In this document: piece after piece, positions 33,426 through 43,654 of the stretch | Layout: every line of letters begins with the position of its first letter | Position numbering within the stretch: position 1 is the first letter of the stretch | NCBI GenBank assembly: GCA_036936605.1 | Contig: JAUPFV010000001.1 | Coordinates: 248,928,925-248,992,924, forward strand | From: Limnanthes douglasii subsp. nivea | Taxonomy: Eukaryota; Streptophyta; Magnoliopsida; Brassicales; Limnanthaceae | Length of the DNA stretch: 64,000 nt | Direction of reading: 5' to 3' | Made by a program: the position numbers and the translations under genes | Notes under the pieces: generated by a model | Seen by the model: only the letters and a program-made list of their open reading frames with translations | Told to the model about the DNA's origin: nothing | Database searches by the model: none

Positions 33426-33562
33426 ATATTAGTTTAAAATTTAAAAATAAAATAGTAATGCTGCCTGACATTTCACATTTGTACTAAAATAAATTCCGAA
33501 TACTATTTTGTACTAAAATAAATTCCGAATATTATTTTATACTAAATTTGATAGTACTAAAA

Positions 33563-33693
33563 AAGGTCGCTTATTTTTTCATCATAATATTATTTTGTAT
33601 CTAAAAGCCAAAAAAAAAGGGTTGAAGTTAGATACTTTATTATTATTATAACAGATTATCATTGAAACAAATTACACGTCATTATAACAAATT
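33563..33693. other. Junction between duplicated units 1 and 2
   Basis: About 130 bp that match neither the end of unit 2 nor the left flank of unit 1. AT-rich, including an A9 run near 33611 and an ATT-type tract at 33641-33652. It is the breakpoint region of the segmental duplication; no clear microhomology could be picked out by eye. Confidence 0.6.
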
Positions 33694-34479
33694 AAACATA
33701 AACCTAAACAACATTTAGACAAAAACCATTGACAAACGCATAACTTATGGAGTCGAGGATAAAAAACATAAACAGATTTACCAAACGACAACCTATAGAT
33801 TGTTACTCGAGCAACAAGCTGAGCTTTATTCACCGAGAATATATAGATTCTTATTCGAGCAACAAGACGAGCTTTGTTCATCGAGAACGTATCTAGCAGC
33901 AACAAGAGAAAAGATAAGGAGATTTTGATTTAGGGCTTTACAATAAGTGGGGCTAGTATTTATATTAGATAGAGATAAAATTAGGGTTAAGGTATAATAT
34001 TTAAATATTAGTCTGTGTGAAAAAGGTGAAAATATGGTAAGTTAGAAATGTAGTTTGTATTTACTAGTGCATTGCTCAAGGGTCTCTATTCCGTTGCAGA
34101 AATGGAAATAGTGGAAAAAATAGTCATGTTACAGTACAGATACACCTAGTCCTGCCTAAAATAAATAGAATGCATCCAACAAAACATAAAGTTGAATCCT
34201 CTACTAAAACTAACAATTAGTAAATTAAACATATCATATTGATAACATTAAATTCATCAACTCAATAAATAGATTCAAATTCATCAATATTGCCATCTAA
34301 TATACAATATTAATCAACACTGTTAATTAATATAAGTTGATAGCGTATTGATCACTACTTACATTATCTATGCCATCCTCATCACTAAACTCTTATATTT
34401 CAACGATCTCAAAACGTCGGAGATCAACAAGATCGTTAGGATCATTTAGGTCCATATTGGGTTGTAGTGGTACTAGAGA

Positions 34480-34880
34480 AGGCATTTTAGATTCTTGGAA
34501 GACTCCTTATTGTATTGCTTGAGCAACTGATACTTCTTCTCCATTGTCAGTCAAAATAACATATGTCATGTCTATACTATTTCGGGCCCTTGTTTTGCAT
34601 ACAACTACCCATCATTCATGAGATGATTCTTTTGATACATAATCTAAATAGTAGACTTGTCAAGCTTCAGCAACCAATATGAATAGATCATGTTGTGACA
34701 TCCGGCTTCTTCAGAGAATTTCTATCAAACCATTTGTAGGGTGAATTCATATTTTCTTATCATTACTAAACAAATCGCATTTGAAAAATATAATCGACTA
34801 CATCAACCCACCATAGGACACATCCCAAATTTATGATATTTGTTCAATATCAGCACCATATGTCCCCTCAACCAATGCCA
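34480..34880 (-). pseudogene. DUF4216-like segment, copy 2
   Basis: Counterpart of 6640-7034 plus 17383-17400, uninterrupted here by the gypsy element. Fragments like 'HDLFILVAEA' and 'VVCKTRARN' are visible, but with stops (for instance where copy 1 reads AQARQVYYLYYV) and frame breaks. It serves mainly as the empty-site reference for the gypsy insertion. Confidence 0.6.
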
Positions 34881-35934
34881 CCACTATTGTTTGTCTTATT
34901 CCATCTTCCATGTTTTGTGTCGAAGAGGTAATCGTTGGTGTAATATCACTCGAACTTGCGAATCTAGCAATAGATACTATTGTCCAATGTTGATATACGA
35001 TAGTCCAATGTATTGATGTTTGTACCAACCTATGAATAATCATGGAAGAAGGTAATTTATGATACTCACAAAAAACAGGAAACCAATATTGATTTATGAC
35101 CTACTAATACTGCTGCAACGACAGTGAAATAATTGCTGGAAATGCAGGGAGCTAGCTACTGCAAATTACACAAAATCTCAGTCTTATGCTAAATGAAACT
35201 ACTCCAACCAAAAGTGAAACTATTACCGCAAAGAAAGTGAGTTCATACCAGCAGGAATAACATAACATATACGTATGAATTTGATATTTTATGTACTTAA
35301 AGAAAATGAAAGTAAGAAAATTGTGATTAAACAAATAAGTAACAAGTAGAGTGAATATTACATATTCTTCCAGCCAATGACCAAAGCTCTCGACAAAGTA
35401 TTGATCGAGCTCTACTGTAGTATAATCAAGATTGAGTTGACGAAGTTGTGCATTATATGAGCTGCAAAATAAACATCAGTATTTTAATTTTTATATCGTG
35501 GCAAATCAATAAAAACTCACTCAATAATAGTGGCTATTTCAGGGGTATTCTTCAAGACATATATGTGTAACATGTTTGAATATTTTTCAGACAAGTATTT
35601 AGACTTCTTTTTGCCTTTATTTGGTCTGCCGGGTTGCCGAAATAATGATAAACGTTCCTCAGCCTCCACTTCGCCTTCATTGTCATTCCTCGGTGATTGT
35701 CGCTGATTTGTTTGTATATTTTCATCTATATACGCCCGCGAGACGATAACCCCTCTTTGTGAAGGTATACCGGTGAGATGAATCCTTCAACATATATGTT
35801 TTAAGTCACCGTGAGTTCCAGCCTACCAAGATACCTATTCAGGTTTAAACAGAGGTTTGCGTCGACTAATTCTTAACCAAAAAATGTAAGCATTTATTAA
35901 AACCGCTCAGAAAAAACTTACGATTCAAAATGAT

Positions 35935-36420
35935 ACATCCATCGATATTGACAAGGTCGACCATTAAGCACTTTATATAGAAAATGAATCAGAAGATACT
36001 CCATTACATCAAAGAACGCTGGAGGAAATATCTTCTCCAACCTTACATATTATTTGTGCTATATTTTTCTCCAGCACAAGTAAATGTTGAATGCGAAAGG
36101 TTGATGAACAGAGGTCTCAGAAAAAATGACACAAATCAACTACTACCTCCCATATTGGATTAGGTAACAAATGACAGAAAGTAACGGGTAATAATTTCTC
36201 CATAAGGATATGACAATCATAGCTTTTCAAGCCATCAAAACCCTCTACATCAATGCAACGTGAGAGATTGCTGGTAGAATCGTCCAACAACTTTAAATTT
36301 CCTAACCATGTTCGAACAGCTTGTTATTGGTATTTGTTAAGTACATAATTAGTCTTTGGTTTAATCTTTCATTTTCTTAGGTCATTGATCATATTCAAAT
36401 AGCTCATTCAGCATAAATAC
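35935..36420 (-). pseudogene. DUF4218-like segment, copy 2
   Basis: Nucleotide counterpart of 18448-18912. The phrases for 'GLKS.DCHI' and 'SRCIDVEGFDG' can be read, but one-base changes near 36045 and 36360 break the frame, so no long ORF remains, unlike in copy 1. Confidence 0.65.
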
Positions 36421-36644
36421 TCCATATATTCCCTAGCTTCTGCATTGTCCTTAGTATTTGATTTAACATTTATGATAGTAAACATCATGTTCTCCAAATA
36501 ATTTTTCTCGGTATACATCAGGACCATATTGTACCTAATCAGATTGTCCTTCCAGTAAAATAGCTCACAAAAAAGGATTTTCTTTGTCCAATGATGTTTT
36601 GTACCTTATCTCGGTGATTTGCGCTTGCGATTGGATTCACCAAA

Positions 36645-38129
36645 TTATTTTGGAAGAGTGGCATGTAGAACATAATCCAGTGTTTCTGCCCCGGTAAGTC
36701 GCTCGTTTTCAACTACATGTGTAACCATTTTGCCTTTCAAAAATGCAACTTTATTCTTTATGTCTGGGTGGTCCTTACGTAGAAACTTCCAATGACAATC
36801 AAACCAACATACCTTCTTACCTATCGCAAGGAAATGCGTATTTGTTTCAGTCATACAATACGGACATGCCAATTTATTGTGCGTACTCTAGTTAGACAAC
36901 ATGTCATAAGCAGGGAAATTATTGATGGTCCATATTAGCACTACTCGCATCGTAAAATTGACCCGGTTTTCAGCATCATACATCACAACATCGTCATCCC
37001 ACAAGTGTTTAAGCTCGTCTCTTCCTCGAACACGCGGACTGTGTATTATAAGTGTTATAAAAATGTAAGGATCTTTCATGCATAAACCGGGTAAAAGATT
37101 GTAAATGCACACCATCACCGGCCAACAAGAGTAATTCCTTACATTGAATCCATCAGTACATAAGCCAACTCTCACATTACGTGGTTCTGATGCAACCTCT
37201 GGATGACAATTATCGAAATGCTTCCACGCCCCACCATGGCTTGGGTGTGTCATGAATCCGTCAAACGATGGATTACGATAGTTGCATGTCATATTATTAG
37301 GAGTATTTCCCGACATATACAGCCTTTGCAGTCTAGGTCTTATGGGAAAGTAATTTAGCACCTTTTGAGCTACACCTTTCATTGTATTAGATTCTACTTG
37401 GTAACGCAAATTACCACACTGTAAACAACACTCGAGGCTGGTTGCATCTTCATAAAACAACATACAATTTTCAACACATGTGTCTATTTTTTGGTGAGGC
37501 AGACGAAGAGGCATCAATAACTTCTTTGCTTGCCAATATGTATAAGGAATTCTATTATCTCTGTCTGGTGTTAGTCATCTCATAATAGACACATATCACT
37601 CGTGGTTCCGCTTGGAAATCCTTGACTTGGATTTCAAGTAGATAAGTTCGGACACCAACGCTAACTTAGACATTGTAGTGCAACCTTCGTAAATTAGTTA
37701 ATCAACATCACGCAACAGCTTGTAGTATGCAGCAACAATCCCATTTGGAGCCTCATCCTTATTGATGGGCTCCCTGAATCCCAAACCATTACCTACCATC
37801 TTGTGATATTCGTCCCCAGCAAGCAAGACTGTCCAGAGAACTATCCGCACTCCCTAAACTCTCTCCATGATATACCCAATAGTAGTAGCCTTCCACAAAT
37901 CCATGTCTCACTATATGCTGGTGCACTATATCAGTTGTATTTGGATAAATATTTCTGCATTTTGACTGGGACACAATATGGAACTGCTATCTCCTACGGA
38001 ACTTGTGTGCATCTGAGCTTGTAAAATGAAGTCATCGACACCATGAAATAATTCATCTGCAACAACAGTCCTAGTAACATCTAAACAACGATACATCCAC
38101 TCACAAGCAGTTGGAATATCAGTAGGCAT
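36645..38129 (-). pseudogene. TNP2 transposase N-terminal and core region, copy 2
   Basis: Starts with 'MPTDIPTACEWMYRCLDV' (38129) and reads the transposase-associated domain ('FHGVDDFILQA', then a shift near the C-rich finger, then 'HYYWVYHGES'-like sequence at 37974-37860). 37517-36888 is the Transposase_21 core (PF02992): 'RPRLQRLYMSG', 'GGAWKHFDNCHPEVASEPRN', 'VRVGLCTDGFN', 'WPVMVCIYNLLPGLCMK' and 'WTINNFPAYDMLSN'. After one stop it continues (36872-36645) with 'MACPYCMTETNTHFL' and 'GKKVCWFDCHWKFLRKDHP'. This is the best preserved TNP2 core in the window, broken at three or more points. Confidence 0.88.
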
Positions 38130-39149
38130 ATGGTAAGAATCTGTAATTCGTAATAAAAATTGTAAGACACTAGGTAGGATAATCGTACTAGATTCGAATA
38201 GAGACAATATAAACAGATTAACCTAGCATAATGTATTTAGGTAACTGGATTTACATTATGAATCTTAAAATTAGAGCAGCAATTCGAGCTCATAGTCGTT
38301 ATAGCAGCAATTCGAGCTCATAGTCGTTATAGCAGCAACCAACAATTAAAATCGAAAAAATATTGGGAAGTACAGAGACTCACCTACTGATTAAAGCTCA
38401 CGATATGGTTACGTAAAGTTGAGGTGAAGAAGATGGACTGAATTTTTTCTATGTAAAGAGGATGGACTGATTTTTTTCCCAAGCTCTCTCGTAACTGCTT
38501 ATTTTCGATAGTTTCAGCTCTAGAGTTAACCGGGTTATGCTATCTGTTCTATAGTCAACGAGGTTATGAGAAGAGGCTTGCAGGTTTGGTTTGGGCTTTC
38601 GGGTAGTTAACTCTTACTTATATTAGCCTTTATGTTAGATTTATTATTACTACTTGTTGTTCGATTTACATTATCTACTTTTTGTTCAATTTACATTATG
38701 CTATATATATATATATATACTCAAATTAAATTATCTACTCAATTTACCTTGTAATTAAGTCATATGTATAATTTGTACAATTAAGTCCAATGTTACCTAG
38801 ATTTAATTTTGTAAACCAAGTATTCAAACCAAATTAATTAAAATTGTTGAATAACCAAATTATATTAGCACCAAGTTTTATTTGGAGAAATTTAGTTATG
38901 GTAGATCATAAGGTATGATATTCTTTTAAATAATTCAAATTCAACTACAAAAAGAGGAAGACTTTGATAAAACATTACATACATATATTAAGAGAAGTTA
39001 TATGTACATTAAGTTATGATTAAACATAAAACAAGTATTCAAAGTACACAATAACCAAAATTGGTGTACACCATACACCCAAACCCCAGTATATCATCAA
39101 AACAACAACCGAAAATGTCAGATTACCACATACAAGATAAAATAACTAA
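38130..39149. other. CACTA copy 2, interval between its two genes
   Basis: AT-rich, parallel to 20648-21660. A 31-bp phrase beginning 'agcagcaattcgagctcat' is present twice in tandem (38276 and 38307), once in unit 1. No gene is seen. Confidence 0.5.
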
Positions 39150-40511
39150 TTAAGTTGGAGAAGAACCTCTATTACCATCACCGTACAATTTCCGTTGCCA
39201 TCACCAACACTTGCATTATTTTCATTCCCATCACCGAACCAATTCACATCACCCGACATAATATTCTCTGCAACATCACATTTAGAATGTACAACGATAA
39301 TTTTAATAGTTTTCTCAAGCATCACCATCCTCTACGACATCTTCTCATTATTTTCCACCAATTGTTTTGCTTTCTCATAACCTAAAACATAAGAGATTGA
39401 TCATTGTGATGAACTCCCCTTACAATGTTATAAGAATGTTTGGCTAGTCCTGCTCCAATTAAACGCCCTTTCTCTTTCTCGATTTCACCGTTGGAAGAGA
39501 CAATAACATGTCTGGATCATCAACAGATTCTGGGTCAGCGTCGTCACCATGTTTTGACCTGACCGCTTCTTTCCACTCTTCCTATAATGTTTGGAACACA
39601 ATTAAAGACCTTTATTAGTTATGCATGAAATAATTAAAATATACAGTGTAGCATTGCTACAAACAAAACAAAAACAAATTAGCTATGTAATTTCACAAAT
39701 TAATGAATGAACAAATGATAATATGGTTAGTACCTTAAATGCCTTCCACATGTTAGCCCTAAAACCAGGGGGTGTCTTCTTAAAAGTCTCCCAGACGTAT
39801 GTAACTCAAAGCCTTATTTCAGGGGCAAATCAGCGAGGAATATCATCTGGCTGCAATCTAAAACGAAAAAAAATCAGTTTACTAAAAAATTAATAATACT
39901 TAAATGGAAATAAATGTAGTTGTACATTACTAAGAAACTTACATGTCCTCGTAGATCGTGACATATTTACAATCCAGACTGAGCTTTGGTTTAGGTAAAG
40001 CATACCCACGACATTTGCAATGCTTCACCACTCGCTCTTGATCAATACCGACGTCCTCTCCGTTAGCTTCCTCTTGAACGTCGCCAACCTCCTCTTGTTA
40101 CACTTCTTATTGCTCCACTTCTATTTGCTCGTCGTCCTCCTCATCAGTATCTTCTCCCTCATCAACATCTTCATCATCATCTTCCCCTTCATCAACATCT
40201 TGTTGCTCATCTTTTACACTTTGTTCAGATTCGTAGTCCTCAACTATACTTTCAGGATAAGGCTGGTGAGATGTGTTTGGTTCAGACGGGCTGGTGATCA
40301 GCGGAGTGGGGGTTGGAGTTGGAGTGAGAGTATGGATGAATATTTGTTTCAGATAGGTATTTCGTCTTGTTTGGAGACGAAAAATAACTACCCCCCCCCA
40401 CATAGGCTTTCTAACTGGGGGTTGAGAGAATTTTTCATCACGGAGTTTGAGGGAACGATTGCAAATTTGAGGCACCTGAACGAACGATAACTTCTTTGTC
40501 TTATCTACCAT
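39150..40511 (-). pseudogene. Second CACTA gene (Transposase_24-like), copy 2, internally deleted
   Basis: 40511-40107 is an open N-terminal part: 'KKLSFVQVPQICNRSLKLRD', a Pro/Thr-rich 'TPTPTPT' run and an acidic stretch (D/E-rich, two repeat units). It continues degenerately through 'ALPKPKLSLD' (about 39990) and 'APEIRL' (about 39800). The following 1.67 kb, encoding the 'WVDLWCSPKQMKLSK' block in copy 1, is deleted at about 39643. The C-terminal piece ('PTVKSR', 'MVMLEKTIKIIVVHSKCDVA') remains at 39510-39150. It therefore lacks the conserved middle and cannot be functional. Confidence 0.6.
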
Positions 40512-41974
40512 GGCTTATTTGCCTTTGAGGTTTTTCTTCTTACCAACCATTTATTCCAAAAACAATTGAAACATTAAATAAATATATTTTAAATATTAAA
40601 CACAATAACAACAACAAACATAGAAAACTGCCCACCATCTGAACATATTATCATAAAAATAATATTTTTTATACTTAAACTGTTATAGTTAAAGTATCAC
40701 ACATGTAAACCTAAGTAGATCCATAATCCATAACTAAAAACATAATATTGAGAATACCACACCTACATTAGCTTAAACACAACTAAAAACAGAACATCAA
40801 ACCATATATATATATATATATATATATGACATACAACATGATATTCATATATACTAAATCATTGACTCACAACATCAACACAATACATGAGTGTTAACGC
40901 AAACTTACTGAATCACAAAAATAATATTAAGACATACTCACTAAATCACTAATACAATACATACTTACTAAATCACTGACTCACAACATTAACACAATAT
41001 ATATAGGCACAAACTTACTAAATCACAAACACAATATTAACACATATTCTTCAAATCACAAACACAATACATATATACTCACCAAATCAATGAATCACAA
41101 CATAAATATAATACAATATCCATGTCAGATTTATAACTATAAACCTGGACTCAAATAGAGTACTAACACAATAGATTCACATTTAGAGCATAAACGAAGT
41201 AATATACTTAAACTAACAGGTTAATTCGGTTAGTACCCGTTGATGATAGATCGTTTGTTTCCTTACCACTTTGCTCCAATCCACGTTCCTACAACAAATA
41301 AGCATAGTATTATCAGACAACACCACAAATATATTAACAAACAATAAACAAGTGTAAACTGAAAGAAAACGTAATACACTCACCATTACCGTATATATGA
41401 AGCTTAATACTAAAACTAATAGAATAAATATTACCTATAATCAACAAATTGTACACTTCCTTTAGAGCAGACTTCTGTTTCTGCGAAGATACAATGAACA
41501 AGAGTCTAATCAACAAACTGTAGTAAATAAAATTAAAAAAAACACACTAGAAAATATGTTACTTCTGTTAGACAATCATTACCTTTTGTTAATACTCTTT
41601 CTAATCAACACGCTGTTGCAACCAACCTTCATGCAACAGACAAGTTAAGTATTAACATACGACACTAATCTATTAACAAACAATATAAACTACTGTAAAC
41701 TGAAATACAACATGTATATCGAATCGTACAGAACAAAAACTAATATATAACAAAATTTAAACTTATGTTAAGATTGTACACTGGTTTATATAAGAGATAA
41801 TAGAAAAAAGGGACTGGGCAGAAATCAAACTTAATTAACAATAAAGAGAAATAAATAATACCTTTGAATGACTGTTAGGACAACCACATAGAGATGAGAG
41901 AGGCGAAAGATGAGATTAGGGTTTTCGAAAGAAGGAGAAAGGGGTTCGTTTGGTTTTGAAGATGAGAGAGGGCA
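40512..41974. other. CACTA copy 2, leader/intron-like region
   Basis: Parallel to 24911-26359. It holds a (TA)n run at 40804-40827 that is longer than in copy 1, and the same 'actaaatcactgactcac' repeats (40853-41105). No coding region is recognised. Confidence 0.5.
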
Positions 41975-42833
41975 TATATGAAAGTATTTATATTTTTTCA
42001 CAAGCATTTTCACGGGAATTGTGGTCTGAATAATTGTTTAATCGTTTGTTTCGACCATATATTCATATTTTTAATGAGAAAAATTTAAAAGATAGTAATA
42101 ATGATTTATTTATTTTTAAAGCTTTGAGTTATTTTTTGAGTTTAGAGCTTAGTGGTTTCACAATTCAATAAGAATGTGCATGAGATTAGTGGTTTCACAA
42201 TTCAATAAGAATGTGCATGAGAGTAAGTATAAATTCTATAATTTGTTGAGTTTATGTGTTATGTAACATTGTTTAACAATGATAATGGTCGTAAATAACT
42301 GAAAACCCAATTTTATAGCTTTTTCGTTTAATATTAATTTTAATAAATAATAAAAATAGGACTTTATAATTACGAATAGCAAATAACATTTTTCTATATA
42401 GCTAGCACTTATTCTGAATTATGTTTTCAAATTTAATTATATTATATATATATATATATGAATATATTACTATGACGGAGTACTTTAAATTATAAAATTA
42501 AAATAAACAATGAAAATTTAATATTCTCATTAACTTTATTATAATAAATCTGATAAAAATAATATCTATAAACTAAAACTTATTTCAAACAAAATATAAA
42601 ATTGAACTTAATTTATATATTAATTTAAATTTTAAAAATAAAAATAGTAATGCTGCTTGACATTTCACATTTGTACTAAAATAAATTCCGAATACTATTT
42701 TGTACTAAAATAAATTCCGAATATTATTTTGTACTATTTTTTTTTAAATTCAAACAATCATTTTATTACTAAAATGAAAACTATAATTGGGGTGTTGTGA
42801 TTATTTTGTACTAAACTTGATAGTACTAAAAAT
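41975..42833. other. Right flank shared by both units (ancestral, non-CACTA)
   Basis: Matches 26637-26863, 27722-28111 and 33413-33562 of unit 1 in that order, with the MITE and LINE A missing. A 41-bp phrase ('agtggtttcacaattcaat' onward) is duplicated in tandem at 42140-42215. AT-rich and non-coding, it is the key evidence that host DNA was duplicated together with the transposon. Confidence 0.8.
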
Positions 42834-43477
42834 TATTTTTAAAAAATTACAAATACCTTGAACCTTTAAATTTTACCCATGTAGCGTGTGTTACTGTTTT
42901 TTCTTATCAAAATCACACGAAATCTTTTAATCGTATGAAACCAAAAATATAACAAAATTAAAAATAAAAAATTAAAAATTTAGTTAATAATAACAAAAAA
43001 ATTGTTAGGATGATTTGGTAAGCTAAATTGGGAAAAAGTTAAAATAGATAACAAAAGTATTATTATATTGGAATTCAAATTTGTAGGTAGTAGTTACATA
43101 ACAACATAAAGGTGTAAACGTTTATCTCATTAATACACTTCACACAATTCGTACGTTATCTCTCGTTCACTTCTCAGTTACAATACAATACATGTAGACG
43201 AAGCAAGACGCTCTCATTGGACATCTTGTGAAAAGAGGCCCAACTAACATCAAAAGGTAGACTCATATTTTTTTGTAATGTTTATTTAGTAATTAATTTT
43301 GTTTTATAAAAAATAAATAGTAAATAACTAATTTTATAAAAAATAGATAATAAAAACACTTTACGTCAAAAAATTCGATATGCAGTAGAAAACTAAATTT
43401 ATTCAAAGCTTCAAAGGGTATAATAGGTACTTTCAAATTAAATCCATAGGCGCCGTTTGGGGCATCTTGAATTCAAA
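42834..43477. other. Intergenic region upstream of the E2F-like gene
   Basis: AT-rich. 43199-43258 is a short GC-richer island that could encode 'KQDALIGHLVKRGPTNIKR' and is followed by GT-type dinucleotides. I could not tie it to the gene at 43655 or to any family. Confidence 0.5.
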
Positions 43478-43578
43478 TTCCCGCTTAAGAACAGAATCCA
43501 GCTCCGAATTCAAATCAAAATCAGCCCTCTCTCCATCAGATCCCTCTTGTTTCAAACTTTTATCCCGCCATTATAAAA
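43478..43578 (+). promoter_or_regulatory. Putative promoter of the E2F-like gene, with E2F-type sites and TATA box
   Basis: TTCCCGC (43478-43484) and TATCCCGCC (43561-43569) are close to the E2F consensus TTTSSCGC, and TATAAAA follows at 43572-43578. That is 77 bp before the start codon. E2F sites in promoters of DEL genes are known, so cell-cycle control by canonical E2Fs, or autoregulation, is plausible. With TATA so near the ATG, the second site could lie at or just before the transcript start. Confidence 0.5.
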
Positions 43579-43654
43579 CCCCTATCTTCCTTTCTTTCTT
43601 GATTTTCGATCTCCAAATCAAGATCTATCGGACGAAATTCAAGAAAAGAAGACG

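Larger units (their letters stand above)
5835..33562. repeat. Segmental duplication, unit 1 (direct repeat with 33694-42833)
   Basis: From 5835 the sequence runs parallel to unit 2 (from 33694) through the whole CACTA transposon and on into its right flank (26637-28111 and 33413-33562 match 41973-42833), at roughly 90% identity by eye. Three insertions interrupt this unit but not unit 2: the gypsy element 7035-17377, the MITE 26864-27721 and LINE A 28112-33412. Removing them and the hAT MITE leaves about 10-11 kb against 9.1 kb in unit 2; the rest is deletions in unit 2. Confidence 0.85.
33694..41974 (-). mobile_element. CACTA (En/Spm) transposon, copy 2, right end deleted
   Basis: Same gene order as copy 1: Transposase_24-like gene at 40511-39150, TNP2 at 38129-36645, then DUF4218 and DUF4216 segments to about 34480. 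The right terminal inverted repeat and subterminal repeats are absent: sequence corresponding to 26359 is joined directly to the first flanking bases after the CACTA terminus. No left terminus is recognised. Without ends it cannot move, and its genes are also damaged. Confidence 0.85.
33694..42833. repeat. Segmental duplication, unit 2
   Basis: 9.1-kb direct copy of unit 1 (5835-33562 without its insertions). Specific differences: about 1.67 kb of unit 1 (about 22170-23838) is missing at about 39643, 277 bp of the CACTA right end is missing at 41974, and about 75 bp is extra near 42736. A 31-bp phrase is duplicated at 38276-38337, and a 41-bp phrase at 42140-42215. It gives the empty sites for three of unit 1's insertions. 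Confidence 0.85.

Noticed and set aside
5835..42833. Two independent CACTA insertions instead of a segmental duplication
   Set aside because: About 0.8 kb of DNA outside the right terminus is also shared in the same order. Independent insertions would not share flanks.
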